64,000 nucleotides of DNA from Bifidobacterium sp. Its GTDB lineage: Bacteria > Actinomycetota > Actinomycetes > Actinomycetales > Bifidobacteriaceae. Each line of letters opens with the position of its first letter. The stretch's first letter is position 1. The position numbers and the translations under genes were made by a program. Positions 8,793 through 17,593 of the stretch are shown piece by piece. The notes under the pieces are model-generated. The model did not search any database. It was not told the DNA's origin and saw only the letters and a program-made list of their open reading frames with translations. The stretch is from contig NZ_JALCLM010000001.1 of NCBI RefSeq assembly GCF_022647885.1, positions 1,844,610-1,908,609 on the forward strand. The letters are read 5' to 3'.

Positions 8793-9787
8793 AGATCCTC
8801 ACCTGACTTCAAGAGGTTGCGAATATACACACCTGTGAGCACGAGCAATAACAGCACCGTAATCACTGAAATGGCTGAACCTTGACCGATATCAAATCCG
8901 ACAAAAGCCTTGGTATAGGTAAATACTCCAATGGTTGCTGTGGATCCAGAGGGACCACCTTGAGAAACCAACCAGATTTGATTGAACACATTGAAATCCC
9001 AAATAACCGACAAAATCGATACAACAAGCAGACTCGGTTTAATCATCGGTACTAATATCTGCCAATACATTCTCCAAGAACCAGCTCCATCAAGTTGAGC
9101 AGCCTCCAGACAGGAATGATCAACAGCAATCGTCGCTGCGTACAGAGTAATAGCAATGTATGGGACAGCTTGCCAGACGACCAGCATCCAGATACAGAGC
9201 AGAGCAAGCGTAGTGTTATTAGACCAAGCAGTATTGCTCATATCTCCAAAAATGCGTAGCCGCGTGAGCATCCAATTAACCACTCCATACCCTGGTTGAA
9301 ACAGCCACTTCCACACAATGGAGGATGCAACGTTGGGCATTGCCCAGGCGAAGATCAATACAAATGTGACAAGGTATCGCATTGCTCCGTTCAACCTTGT
9401 CATCATTTGAGACACATACATGCCTATCAGTACACTTCCCAATACCAAAGCTGCCGTGAAAAGAACAGTTCTGAGCATCGCATACCAGAAGTCTTTGTCA
9501 GCCAGGGCTATGGCATACTGCTGTAAACCAACGATATTGAATTCGCCGGTAAATAAGGAACGTTGATTAAAATCGGAGAATGAAGAAATCAACAGGAATG
9601 CAATAGGAACAGCGACCAAAGCAATCAATATAAGTCCTGTGGGACCAAACAACATCGCTGCGGTTTTTCCATCATGGTCTCGCAGTCCTGGTTTCTTCCC
9701 ATGCTTTCCTCGCGAAGCTTTAGGCTCCCGAGGGAATTCATCCTGTAAATGAGGAGCTGGACTCATCCCCGTACTCGCGGATGTCAT
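8789..9787 (-). CDS. carbohydrate ABC transporter permease (MalF type)
   Basis: A 332-residue partner permease. After a polar, basic N-terminus of about 50 residues there are six membrane segments, and the EAA-like loop reads EAAQLDGAGSWRMYWQILVP. The ATG at 9787 is chosen because AAGGAGG lies just upstream; the frame is open a further 16 codons without a comparable site. It follows the solute-binding protein gene after a 197-bp gap that holds a hairpin, an arrangement that usually gives more binding protein than permease. Confidence 0.9.
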   Translation of the reverse strand: MTSASTGMSPAPHLQDEFPREPKASRGKHGKKPGLRDHDGKTAAMLFGPTGLILIALVAVPIAFLLISSFSDFNQRSLFTGEFNIVGLQQYAIALADKDFWYAMLRTVLFTAALVLGSVLIGMYVSQMMTRLNGAMRYLVTFVLIFAWAMPNVASSIVWKWLFQPGYGVVNWMLTRLRIFGDMSNTAWSNNTTLALLCIWMLVVWQAVPYIAITLYAATIAVDHSCLEAAQLDGAGSWRMYWQILVPMIKPSLLVVSILSVIWDFNVFNQIWLVSQGGPSGSTATIGVFTYTKAFVGFDIGQGSAISVITVLLLLVLTGVYIRNLLKSGEDL

Positions 9788-9876
9788 AACATCCTCCTTT
9801 CTCATCATTCCTAGTCCGCTTGTCTGCTTCCCCAAGCTGGGGATGTCAGTAACATCACCAAGCTTCGATATGGGCT

Positions 9877-9926
9877 GGCAACGCTGAAGTGATTTGGTGA
9901 TTCAACCGTTACACTTCTGCGTTGTC
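9877..9926 (-). promoter_or_regulatory. intercistronic hairpin between binding-protein and permease genes
   Basis: Arms 9877-9891 (ggcaacgctgaagtg) and 9912-9926 pair at 13 of 15 positions around a 20-nt loop. There is no clear U tract. The position 3' of the binding-protein gene suggests mRNA stabilisation or partial termination to raise its level over the permeases. Confidence 0.5.
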
Positions 9927-9984
9927 GCCCGTAGAATGATGACCTGCTTGCCACTCTTCGCTGATACCTGTTCAGGTGTTCGAA

Positions 9985-11298
9985 CTACTTGGCGAATACC
10001 TCATCCATATGCTCATCGAAACTTTTTGCTGCCTGTGCTGGGGTCGCAGTGCCGGTAGCAATTGACTGAGTGAAGGAATTCACCGATTTATCTCCCTCAA
10101 TCGTTGCCCAGTTTGCAGATCCTGGAGTCGCTTTAGAATCCTTTGCTGCCTCGAAGAAGCCTTTTTGAGCCTCTGGGAAGCTGGAGGACTTCATCGCTTT
10201 ATCCAAACCTTCGACTGTATTCGGCAGCCAACCATCATGCCCAAAAACCCACTTCTGCTGAATATCAGAACTGGATGCAATCTTGATCCATTCAAGTGCC
10301 AATCCAGAATTCTTACTCTTAGAGGCGATGGTCCAGTCCGAACCGGCAGTCATTGCAGGCTGGTTCTTACCGCTTTGCCCTGGCATAGCGAAAGTTCCGA
10401 GATCATCGGAGCTCACACTTGAATTGATAGTTTTCACTGATGAGAGCGCCGCGCTATTTGCCAACACAGCTGACGTGGTTCCATCGGCAAGCATCTGATT
10501 TTGGTCAGGAGAATCAGTATCTAGGCTTTGAGATGCCTTGCTGGAATATTTGTTCTGGAATGCTTTCCACTCCTCAAGACCTTTAACACTCTTAGCATTG
10601 GACATCGTACCTGTCCATTTGCCGTCTTTTTCTTGTGCGACTTGTCCGCCAGCATCCCAGACAAATTGAAGCATTGAATACCAATACTGGCCTGGAAGAT
10701 AGAAAGGTGTGAAGTCTGCATTTGAGGCATTCTTCGCGGCAACTTTGTCAAGATCTGCAGTGAATTCATCCCATGTTGTTGGTTCACTGGTCACACCAGC
10801 ATCGGCCCAAATCTTTTTGTTGTATACCACTGCTCTCGCCGCTCCAAAAGCAGGGACACCATATAATTTGCCACCAACTGTTGCAGGGTCTTCCAATCCG
10901 CTCAGCCATTCATTGCCTTCAGACAATTCCTTCTTATGCGAACTCACATCAAGCAATCCCCCACTAGTCGCAAATCCTGCAACTTGCGTATTGCCGATAT
11001 CCAAAACATCAGGAGGTGTGGAAGTGGTAAGAGCGGTGGTGATTTTAGTGGTGATATCCGTCCATTGCTGAGTTTCAACCTTAACTTTCGCCCCTGTTTT
11101 CTTGGTAAATGCAGAGTTGATAGCGTTAAGGGTCTGTGTTGAATAGTCCCCTTGCATTGCCCATATGGTGAGGGTTTTCCCTGTTCCATCCGTAGATTCA
11201 TCAGTCGAAGAAGCAGATGAACCACCGACCGAACACCCGCTTAGCGCCAAGGTGGCAGCGGTAAGTGCCGCAACCATCATCGTTTTCTTATGCCACAT
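9985..11298 (-). CDS. ABC sugar-binding lipoprotein
   Basis: A 437-residue extracellular solute-binding protein of the CUT1 (cluster B) type. Residues 1-21 form a lipoprotein signal peptide with lipobox LSGC and lipidated Cys22, followed by a Ser/Thr-rich linker. The body shows typical features such as LTIWAMQGD at the mature N-terminus and TAGSDWTIAS later on. The ATG at 11298 is preferred because it gives a proper signal peptide and has GGGGG six bases upstream. It heads the importer operon. The ligand cannot be read from sequence; context points to a GlcNAc-containing mono- or oligosaccharide. Confidence 0.9.
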   Translation of the reverse strand: MWHKKTMMVAALTAATLALSGCSVGGSSASSTDESTDGTGKTLTIWAMQGDYSTQTLNAINSAFTKKTGAKVKVETQQWTDITTKITTALTTSTPPDVLDIGNTQVAGFATSGGLLDVSSHKKELSEGNEWLSGLEDPATVGGKLYGVPAFGAARAVVYNKKIWADAGVTSEPTTWDEFTADLDKVAAKNASNADFTPFYLPGQYWYSMLQFVWDAGGQVAQEKDGKWTGTMSNAKSVKGLEEWKAFQNKYSSKASQSLDTDSPDQNQMLADGTTSAVLANSAALSSVKTINSSVSSDDLGTFAMPGQSGKNQPAMTAGSDWTIASKSKNSGLALEWIKIASSSDIQQKWVFGHDGWLPNTVEGLDKAMKSSSFPEAQKGFFEAAKDSKATPGSANWATIEGDKSVNSFTQSIATGTATPAQAAKSFDEHMDEVFAK

Positions 11299-11780
11299 CT
11301 TGAACCCCCATTGTTGATCCTTAACAGCCAAATACATCTGGCTGCTAAGACCTATGCAGACGAAAATTCAGCGTCTCTCAACACTTTTTTCGGCCTCTGC
11401 CAGATGTTTACCGTAAACCGGCGTTGACAAGGAAAGCGGACCAATTCCCCGATACTATGTTTAGTTCGTTTTCCTTACTATTGTTTTTTATACGTCCTTT
11501 GTGTCGTTTCGATTTCGGCAATGAGTCCTGAAGCTCACATTTTTGCAGTTTTGTTAACAAATTCATCGGTAGGTAAAACAGACAAGGTCATGTCTTTGTG
11601 AGCACAAGCATCTCTTTACTCAATCTCTGCAGCGCTAGAAGCTCTGAGAGCATTCGCTCCTCGGGGCTCCGTGATGCTCCCCATACCAGACAACACGCCG
11701 AATGGACTTATTTGCATTAACGAAGTTAATATATTAAAAAATGTTTTTAATTGTTCGTATTCGACGACAAAGGAGTCATC
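11299..11780. promoter_or_regulatory. divergent control region between importer operon and ROK regulator
   Basis: This 480-bp gene-free stretch separates the minus-strand importer operon from the plus-strand ROK gene. It contains the TTGTTAACAA palindrome at 11,551-11,560, T-rich tracts around 11,460-11,500 and a very AT-rich segment near 11,710-11,750 just before the ROK start. I see no open frame worth calling. Confidence 0.6.
11551..11560. promoter_or_regulatory. candidate ROK operator, copy 2
   Basis: Second copy of the perfect palindrome TTGTTAACAA, embedded in agttttgttaacaa (11,547-11,560) followed by attc. The 14-mer is identical to the one before the ROK repressor operon. It is 252 bp upstream of the binding-protein start and 220 bp upstream of the divergent ROK gene. 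Confidence 0.5.
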
Positions 11781-13010
11781 GTGCATTCTGGCACAACAGG
11801 GTTGCCCCGTGGGGGTGATCAACAACCCCTATCTGAACTCAATCGTTCACGAGTTGTGGAGTTTCTACACCGCAACGGTGTCTGCTCACGTGCAGACATC
11901 GCCCACGCGCTCGGCCTTACACCAGCAGCAATTACCAAAATCACGGCAAAACTTATTGAACTTGGCGTTATCAGCGAAACCGGAAATCTTGAAGGTCGAC
12001 TTAACAGACGAGCACTCGGCCTCACTCTCAACCACTCCAAATACAGGGTTATCGGCGTGAAGTTTGCACGTAGTCTTGTACAAATTGGCGTTTTTGATAT
12101 CAGTGGTAGACAGCTCTCACTCATTGATTTACCACCTGTTATCGATTCGCAAATATCTGCCACCGTTGACCATATTCGCAGTATTATTACCGATCTACTC
12201 AGTCAAGATTCACATATCGTTGCAGTTGGCATGTCAGTTCCTGGCCCGTATCTGCGACATGAAGGAAAGATTGCGGTAGTAACCTCAATGCCCGGTTGGA
12301 CAGATATTTGTTACACCGATGAGTTCAGCAATGCCTTCCCTGTGCCGACTTTTATTGAGCATGATGCCAGATCAGGAGCGTTAGCTGAAAGCCTCTTCGA
12401 CCCCCGCGTCTCTTCAGAGAACATTGCTTACTATCTCGTTGGAGAAGGGGTTGGCCTTGGTGTTATGGACCACGAACAACTCATCAATGGCGAACGCGGT
12501 GCAGCAACAGAAATAGGTCATATCAGCATCGATGTCAACGGCAGAGCCTGCAAATGCGGCAATTTTGGTTGCTTGGAATGCTATTGTTCAGCGGTGGCAG
12601 TTCACGAGGAACTTGTAAAGTCACACATCTTAGATGCAGAATTTCCGGACATAGCTTCGATGACGCATCGAGATGCTTGCAAGTCTCTCTTTGCAGCATC
12701 ATCAGCGGGTAACAAACAGGCATTTGAGCTAGTCAGCAAAATCTCGCGATACGTTGGATATGGTTGTGTCAATATCATTAACGCCTACAATCCACAACAA
12801 ATCATCATTGGTGACATCATGGCTCAGGCAGGCGGTGTGTTACTGGACATTGTTTACGAAGTCTTACAAGAACGCATAGTTCCTGAGATATTGAATTCAA
12901 CAGAAATCTTGCTCTCAACGTTGACGAGCGATCCCACAATCACCGGCGCAGCAGCTGCGGCGGCAAATCAATTCCTGCGCCATCCCTCACTATTCGCTAG
13001 AGCTACATAG
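11781..13010 (+). CDS. ROK-family transcriptional regulator
   Basis: A 409-residue second ROK regulator. The winged helix-turn-helix is at about residues 20-75 (SRADIAHALGLTPAAITKIT) and the zinc motif CKCGNFGCLECYC follows in the ROK domain. The GTG at 11,781 is chosen because AAAGGAG precedes it by five bases; an upstream TTG in the same frame has no such site. It is followed 85 bp later by a fructokinase gene and an MFS transporter gene on the same strand, so it probably controls these, the importer, or both. The ligand is unknown. Confidence 0.87.
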   Translation: MHSGTTGLPRGGDQQPLSELNRSRVVEFLHRNGVCSRADIAHALGLTPAAITKITAKLIELGVISETGNLEGRLNRRALGLTLNHSKYRVIGVKFARSLVQIGVFDISGRQLSLIDLPPVIDSQISATVDHIRSIITDLLSQDSHIVAVGMSVPGPYLRHEGKIAVVTSMPGWTDICYTDEFSNAFPVPTFIEHDARSGALAESLFDPRVSSENIAYYLVGEGVGLGVMDHEQLINGERGAATEIGHISIDVNGRACKCGNFGCLECYCSAVAVHEELVKSHILDAEFPDIASMTHRDACKSLFAASSAGNKQAFELVSKISRYVGYGCVNIINAYNPQQIIIGDIMAQAGGVLLDIVYEVLQERIVPEILNSTEILLSTLTSDPTITGAAAAAANQFLRHPSLFARAT

Positions 13011-13095
13011 TGAGAGACGAATAAACACATGGGCACAGTCAAACTCTTAATTGAGCATCAGTGAAACAAGAAACACCGCAAGGAAAGGAAACACC

Positions 13096-13998
13096 ATGAA
13101 CCAACCGATCGTACTCAGCCTTGGTGAGCTACTTTGGGATATGCTGCCCGGAGGCAAACGAGCAGGCGGAGCTCCTGCAAACTTTATATACCATGCAATG
13201 AAGAATGGCTCGGACGGATACTCCATTAGTGCTGTAGGCGAAGATGCCCTTGGCGATGAACTCTCCGGTGCCATCACTGACGCAGGCATCAAGTCAATTC
13301 TTCAACGCAATGCTTGGCCAACCAGCACGGTTGAAGTTGCTCTCAAAAATGGTATTCCTGAGTACACCATCGTGCGCAACGTGGCGTGGGATCATATCGT
13401 GCTCACCCGCGAGCTCATCGAAATGGTCGGCAAAGCAGATGCCGTCTGCTTTGGCACATTGGCACTACGCAGTTCTGAAACCCATGACACGATTATTGAA
13501 CTCCTTAAGCACACTAAACCTGGTGCGATGAAGTTCTTTGATATTAATCTTCGTGGCGATCACTATTCGAAGGAACTTATCACCGAGCTGCTGTGGCAAG
13601 CCACAGTACTGAAACTCAATGATGCAGAACTCCTGCTGTTGCAAGATATGTTTGATATCCGTGGCACCTCAGATGCTGATGCATGCCAGTGGTTCATTGA
13701 TCATTTTGACCTTGAATACGTGGTTCTTACAGCCGGCAGCGAATACAGCAGTATCTTCGGACGCACTGGTGATTCATCAACTCTGTCCACTCCCCGTGTG
13801 AAAGTTACTGACACCGTAGGTGCCGGCGATTCCTTCTCCGGAACCTTCACCAGCAACATCCTTCAAGGCGTGTCCCTTCGCACAGCGCATCGCGCTGCAG
13901 TTAACACCGCAGCATACGTGTGCACGCAAAGTGGTGCATGGCCCGATTATCCAGAAGCAATTCCGGACTACCTCGCACAGGCGGAAGCCGAAAACTAA
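13096..13998 (+). CDS. PfkB-family fructokinase
   Basis: A 300-residue ribokinase-fold sugar kinase, most like fructokinases that make fructose-6-phosphate. Signatures are GGAPANF at residues 24-30 and the anion-hole and catalytic-base motif DTVGAGDSF at 239-247. The ATG at 13,096 has AAAGGAA upstream. It lies between a ROK regulator and an MFS sugar transporter, which supports a role in uptake and activation of free fructose or a related hexose. Ribokinase or other PfkB specificities cannot be excluded. Confidence 0.88.
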   Translation: MNQPIVLSLGELLWDMLPGGKRAGGAPANFIYHAMKNGSDGYSISAVGEDALGDELSGAITDAGIKSILQRNAWPTSTVEVALKNGIPEYTIVRNVAWDHIVLTRELIEMVGKADAVCFGTLALRSSETHDTIIELLKHTKPGAMKFFDINLRGDHYSKELITELLWQATVLKLNDAELLLLQDMFDIRGTSDADACQWFIDHFDLEYVVLTAGSEYSSIFGRTGDSSTLSTPRVKVTDTVGAGDSFSGTFTSNILQGVSLRTAHRAAVNTAAYVCTQSGAWPDYPEAIPDYLAQAEAEN

Positions 13999-14009
13999 GC
14001 AGTTATTGG

Positions 14010-14045
14010 CCGGTGATTCTCAGTTGGGGAATTGAGAATCACCGG
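14010..14045 (+). promoter_or_regulatory. hairpin between fructokinase and MFS genes
   Basis: Thirteen-bp perfect arms (ccggtgattctca at 14,010-14,022; complement at 14,033-14,045) enclose a 10-nt loop. The right arm ends 3 bases before the AGGGG ribosome-binding region of the transporter at 14,049-14,054, and there is no U tract. It may modulate readthrough or initiation of the transporter rather than act as a full terminator. Confidence 0.5.
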
Positions 14046-14061
14046 TTGAAGGGGAACCATT

Positions 14062-15306
14062 ATGTCAAACACAAGTTCTGTCCAACAACGGTCAGGAATG
14101 AATATTAGATCGCTCGCACCTGTTATGGTGTCGTTCTTCATCATGGGTTTTGTCGATCTGGTAGGTATCGCAGCAAACTATGTGAAAGACGATTTCTCAC
14201 TTACTGATTCACAAGCCAATCTCTTCACCAGCATGGTGTTTTTCTGGTTCCTGATTTTCTCGGTACCCACTGGCCTGCTGATGAATCGTCTTGGCCGACG
14301 TAAAACCGTACTCATCAGCATAATTATCACTTCAGCTGCACTGATTGTGCCGATTATCGGCTACTTGCAGCCATCTAAGGACGTCCGCTTCGTTCTTATG
14401 ATTATCTCCTTCTGCTTACTTGGCATTGGTAACACTGTGATGCAGGTTTCTCTCAATCCCCTACTGAGTAATCTGGTAAACAACGACCGCCTAGCAAGCA
14501 CACTCACCCTTGGCCAATTCGTCAAGGCTCTTGCTTCATTCATTGCGCCGATCCTCGCTGGATGGATGGCTGCTGCTTTTGGTATGTGGTGGCTTCTCTA
14601 TGTGATTTTCTTAGTCGTGGCTGTGGTGGGTTACGTACTTCTTGCAAGTGACAATATCCAAGAAGCTACACCTGATAAAGGTAAGACCAGCATCGCTCGT
14701 TGCTTCGCACTGTTGAAGGACCCGGTTGTGTTGCTCTGCTTCCTCGGCATCGTCAGCCATGTGGGTATTGATGTCGGTATCAACACCACTGCGCCCAAGA
14801 TTCTCATGGAGCAGACAGGACAGTCACTGGCAACTGCCGGTATCGCCACCAGTGTATATTTCGTATTCCGTACGATTGGCTGCCTTACTGGAAGTGTGAC
14901 CTTGCAGAGGCTGAGCAATAAAACTGCTCTGCGTATATGTGCAGTGCTCATGGTTCTGTCAGTTGTTTGCCTCACAGTGTTCATTACGGTTGACCAATCA
15001 CCAGTATTCTTGTGCTACCTCGGTCTCGCACTGGTTGGTTTTGGTAACTCCAACGTATTTTCGCTGTTCCTGACACGCGCACTACTTCACCTACCATCAA
15101 GACAGAACGAAATTTCTGGTCTGATGATGATGGGTCTTATCGGCGGAGCAATTTTCCCTCCACTTATGGGTCTTGCATCCGATGCGGTTGGTATGCAAAC
15201 TGGAGCAATTGCTGTCATGTCAGTTGGCGTTATTTATGTGTTAGTGATTGCTGTCTTCCATAAGCTGATTGTTTCCAAAAACGAACAGGTAAATCCAGCT
15301 AATTAA
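14062..15306 (+). CDS. MFS sugar transporter (FucP/GluP-like)
   Basis: A 414-residue major-facilitator protein with about twelve hydrophobic segments. The loop between helices 2 and 3 reads GLLMNRLGRRKTV, the MFS signature, and the N-terminus FFIMGFVDLVGIAANYVK resembles the fucose/glucose/galactose proton-symporter branch. It follows the fructokinase gene by 63 bp on the same strand, so fructose or another hexose is the likely substrate. The start has AGGGG upstream. A hairpin follows the gene. Confidence 0.85.
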   Translation: MSNTSSVQQRSGMNIRSLAPVMVSFFIMGFVDLVGIAANYVKDDFSLTDSQANLFTSMVFFWFLIFSVPTGLLMNRLGRRKTVLISIIITSAALIVPIIGYLQPSKDVRFVLMIISFCLLGIGNTVMQVSLNPLLSNLVNNDRLASTLTLGQFVKALASFIAPILAGWMAAAFGMWWLLYVIFLVVAVVGYVLLASDNIQEATPDKGKTSIARCFALLKDPVVLLCFLGIVSHVGIDVGINTTAPKILMEQTGQSLATAGIATSVYFVFRTIGCLTGSVTLQRLSNKTALRICAVLMVLSVVCLTVFITVDQSPVFLCYLGLALVGFGNSNVFSLFLTRALLHLPSRQNEISGLMMMGLIGGAIFPPLMGLASDAVGMQTGAIAVMSVGVIYVLVIAVFHKLIVSKNEQVNPAN

Positions 15307-15327
15307 GACTGCCTAGCAATACCTACG

Positions 15328-15390
15328 GCGGATGTTGGTGACAGAGAGTTTTTTATACTCCTTTGTTATCAACATCCGCTGTTGTGTTTT
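15328..15390 (+). terminator. terminator after MFS gene
   Basis: Ten-bp arms gcggatgttg (15,328-15,337) and caacatccgc (15,370-15,379) are followed by tgttgtgtttt. The 32-nt loop holds a further T6 run. It lies 22 nt after the transporter stop. From here to the tmRNA promoter I see no gene. Confidence 0.55.
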
Positions 15391-15598
15391 AGTTCTAGCT
15401 TGCTGTGCTTCTTAGTTGCTATACTCCTCAGTTATTGTGCTTCGTACTGCTAATTATGCTAGGACGGTTCGCTACTCATTTCAGAAAGTACGCTCGAACA
15501 CTTACCGCGGAGCATTGTCTTCTTCTGAATACCGCTGAAATGTGAAGTGCTTTCTCCAACGCGTAATAAGTACCGGGAATAATGTCATCGCTGAAGTG

Positions 15599-15631
15599 TT
15601 GTCTGAGATGCTATTGCAGATGGTATACAAT
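15599..15631 (+). promoter_or_regulatory. ssrA: candidate ssrA promoter
   Basis: TTGTCT at 15,599-15,604 and TATACAAT at 15,624-15,631 are spaced 19 bp and stand 44 bp before the mature tmRNA 5' end, as expected for a precursor trimmed by RNase P. Confidence 0.45.
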
Positions 15632-15675
15632 AGAGTGCTTGGTTAATTAGCCAAGCTGGTTTAATAATTAAATAT

Positions 15676-16070
15676 GGGGCTGATCGGTTTCGACGGTGAT
15701 CTGTTCGTCGCAGAGAAGCGTGCCGAGAACGCGGGGGTCCACTCGTTAATGTCCTCCCGCAAACAACAAGTGCTAAATCTAACCGCACTGAGTTCGCTCT
15801 CGCTGCCTGAGCTTCGCGCCAGGAATAAACAGTGAGCAGTGGCTCCGTTCACTCTCTCTCGTCTTCGGGGAGAAGCTGAACGTCATTTAGAGGACTTGCT
15901 TGAATCGCTGCGTCACAGGGTGATTCAGGGACTTTAACTGTGAATATGCCAGCCAATAGTTGTCTGCGACACCATTGGGGGCAGAATAATAGCCATACGG
16001 CCAGCAGACTACGCACGTAGAAGACTGGGAGTACTGTCACCGGACCCGGGTTCAATTCCCGGCAGCTCCA
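15676..16070 (+). ncRNA. ssrA: tmRNA (trans-translation rescue RNA)
   Basis: Rescues stalled ribosomes and tags the incomplete peptide for proteolysis. The 5' end GGGGCTGATCGGTTTCGAC is the classic tmRNA start. The 3' end carries the tRNA-like T arm (ggttcaattccc) and CAGCTCC, which pairs with the 5' GGGGCTG to form the acceptor stem. The tag frame at 15,772-15,810 encodes AKSNRTEFALAA then TGA, a bifidobacterial-type tag. The terminal CCA is not fully encoded (CC is followed by T). An integrated island begins directly at the 3' end, and a relic serine-recombinase gene overlaps the last 19 bases on the other strand. Confidence 0.97.
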
Positions 16071-17020
16071 CCTGAGGGGGAAGTGTCGAACTCTATGTTC
16101 AGCACTTCCCCCGTTTGTTTTGCCTCAGGGAGATCAGCGCGTGTAATTGCCTGCCCGCCGTCGAAGAACCATGATGCGATAGTCAGTGTCTTGTCCCCCA
16201 CGAAGATCCTGTCAATGAAGTACTCGAACAGCAGATCCCTCGTTTCCTTGCTGTCCATGGTCGCACGGGCGAAACGCTTGTAGAAGGCACTGATCGACGC
16301 TTCATCCTCGAACAGTGCAGCCTTGACATGTTCGGCTTGTATGGCCGCGTCCAACTCCTGCTTCTGCTCCTCCAGGGACGCCATCGCTGCGGCGGTGGAC
16401 TGGTTCATGATGCCCATGGCGATGGCGTTCACGAAGTTCGCCAACTTCGACTCCACGTCATTTCTTCGCGATCCAAGACCGTCGAGAATCTCCCGTGCCC
16501 TGCTGTGCGTCTGACGGTAATGGTCAGCCATATCGACCGCCAGCGATGCCAGCATCTCCGTGTCCTCCAGGAACGATTCAACGGTCAGTGTGACGCGATC
16601 CTCGATGAGATCCTTACGCACGGGCTTGGCCGTGCATTGCTTCCTGCGCTGGTTCAGACAGTAGTAGTACCGGTATTTCCGGCCCGTCTTCGACGTGCCG
16701 AACACGCCTTCCATCGGTGCGCCGCACCGCTCGCAGAACAGCCTTCCCGTGAGCCAGTAGTCCGGTGCCTCGCTGCTCATGGCTGCCAGTTCGGTCTTCG
16801 TTTTCACGCCCCGATGCTTGTTCATCGCGAACATCTTCTGCACCTCATCGAAGGTCACGTCATCAACGATCTGAGGCATACCACCCGGGATCACATGCCC
16901 GGCATAGCAGTACTCACCAATGTAGGCACGGTTCTTGAGCAGCTTGTTCAACGACTTCGACGTGAACAACCTGTCATTGACCGTGCACACCCCAGTCGCG
17001 TTCAACTCGTCGGCGATCCC
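16052..17020 (-). pseudogene. large serine recombinase relic without catalytic domain
   Basis: About 320 residues matching the DNA-binding half of a large serine recombinase. They comprise the recombinase domain (SLNKLLKNRAYIGEYCYAG), a zinc ribbon with CERCGAPMEG and a later YYYCLNQRRKQC, then the coiled-coil C-terminal region. The family motif GIADELNATGV reads back only to a TAA at 17,021-17,023. The whole N-terminal resolvase domain with its catalytic serine is missing; these enzymes normally exceed 450 residues. The 3' end runs into the tmRNA gene. It probably once integrated the element at ssrA and can no longer do so. Confidence 0.8.
16064..16120. repeat. left boundary repeat of the island (att-like)
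   Basis: A 57-nt sequence starting agctccacctg at the tmRNA 3' end and ending ccgtttgttt. It matches 39,226-39,282 at 52 of 57 positions in the same orientation. It also encodes the C-terminus (EVLNIEFDTSP) of the serine-recombinase relic, so it may be an attachment site adjoining the integrase gene or simply the shared 3' end of two related recombinase genes. Confidence 0.55.
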
Positions 17021-17125
17021 TTAGCCATCATCACAGATCCCATCGCTATGCCTCTGATACCCGCCGGGTTATGAAACAAACTCATTTCAACCGAATCAGC
17101 GTCTCCGAAAGGCATATTCTTATTT

Positions 17126-17141
17126 TTGACTGTTTAGTCAA
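17126..17141. promoter_or_regulatory. candidate TetR operator
   Basis: Inverted repeat TTGACT-gttt-AGTCAA lying 8 bp before the TetR start codon, the usual place for an autoregulatory TetR site. Confidence 0.55.
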
Positions 17142-17149
17142 TTAAATGT

Positions 17150-17593
17150 ATGCTGTGTTTCGTGGGCCGAAAAAAAGGGTTTGACAATGGTGAAGTACTT
17201 GCGCATTTCAGGAGAGCTTTCCTCACACATGGTTATGAAGGCACTTCGATAGACGATCTCGTTAACGCCTCAGGTTTACTCCGAGGCAGTCTTTACGCAG
17301 CCTTCGGCAGCAAACGTGGCATGTTCATAGCAGCGCTGCACGAAGCCATTGCGTTGGACCCCTCCGGATCAGATACCCGGGGTTTGGTGTTGGTGGCTCT
17401 CATGGAATTATCTGCGGGCGACGTTGAGATTCGCACAATCGCCCAATCGTATGTGGAATCGATGTCATCTACCGACGTGGGAGGCTCCCAAAACGGACTC
17501 GTCGCCATACAAACAAAGTTGGGTAAGGCGATTCTGGAACGTGCGTGCGTGCAACTGAAGATTACTACGATGAAGGAAGATAATCATGGGTAA
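17150..17593 (+). CDS. TetR-family transcriptional regulator
   Basis: A 147-residue regulator with a clear TetR N-terminal helix-turn-helix: FRRAFLTHGYEGTSIDDLV then LLRGSLYAAFGSKRGMF (about residues 20-63). The C-terminal ligand domain is short (about 85 residues; most family members total 190 or more), so it may be truncated or degenerate. The start is ambiguous: ATG 17,150, or GTG 17,162, which would give the common MGRKKGF beginning; neither has a good ribosome-binding site. A palindromic candidate operator sits directly upstream. The stop overlaps the start of the next gene by 8 bp, suggesting the pair is co-transcribed. Confidence 0.75.
   Translation: MLCFVGRKKGFDNGEVLAHFRRAFLTHGYEGTSIDDLVNASGLLRGSLYAAFGSKRGMFIAALHEAIALDPSGSDTRGLVLVALMELSAGDVEIRTIAQSYVESMSSTDVGGSQNGLVAIQTKLGKAILERACVQLKITTMKEDNHG

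Noticed and set aside
16328-17074. 248-codon plus-strand frame opposite the recombinase relic
   Set aside because: It is the antisense shadow of the recombinase coding sequence, with no motif and His/Arg/Leu-rich composition typical of reversed GC-rich code.
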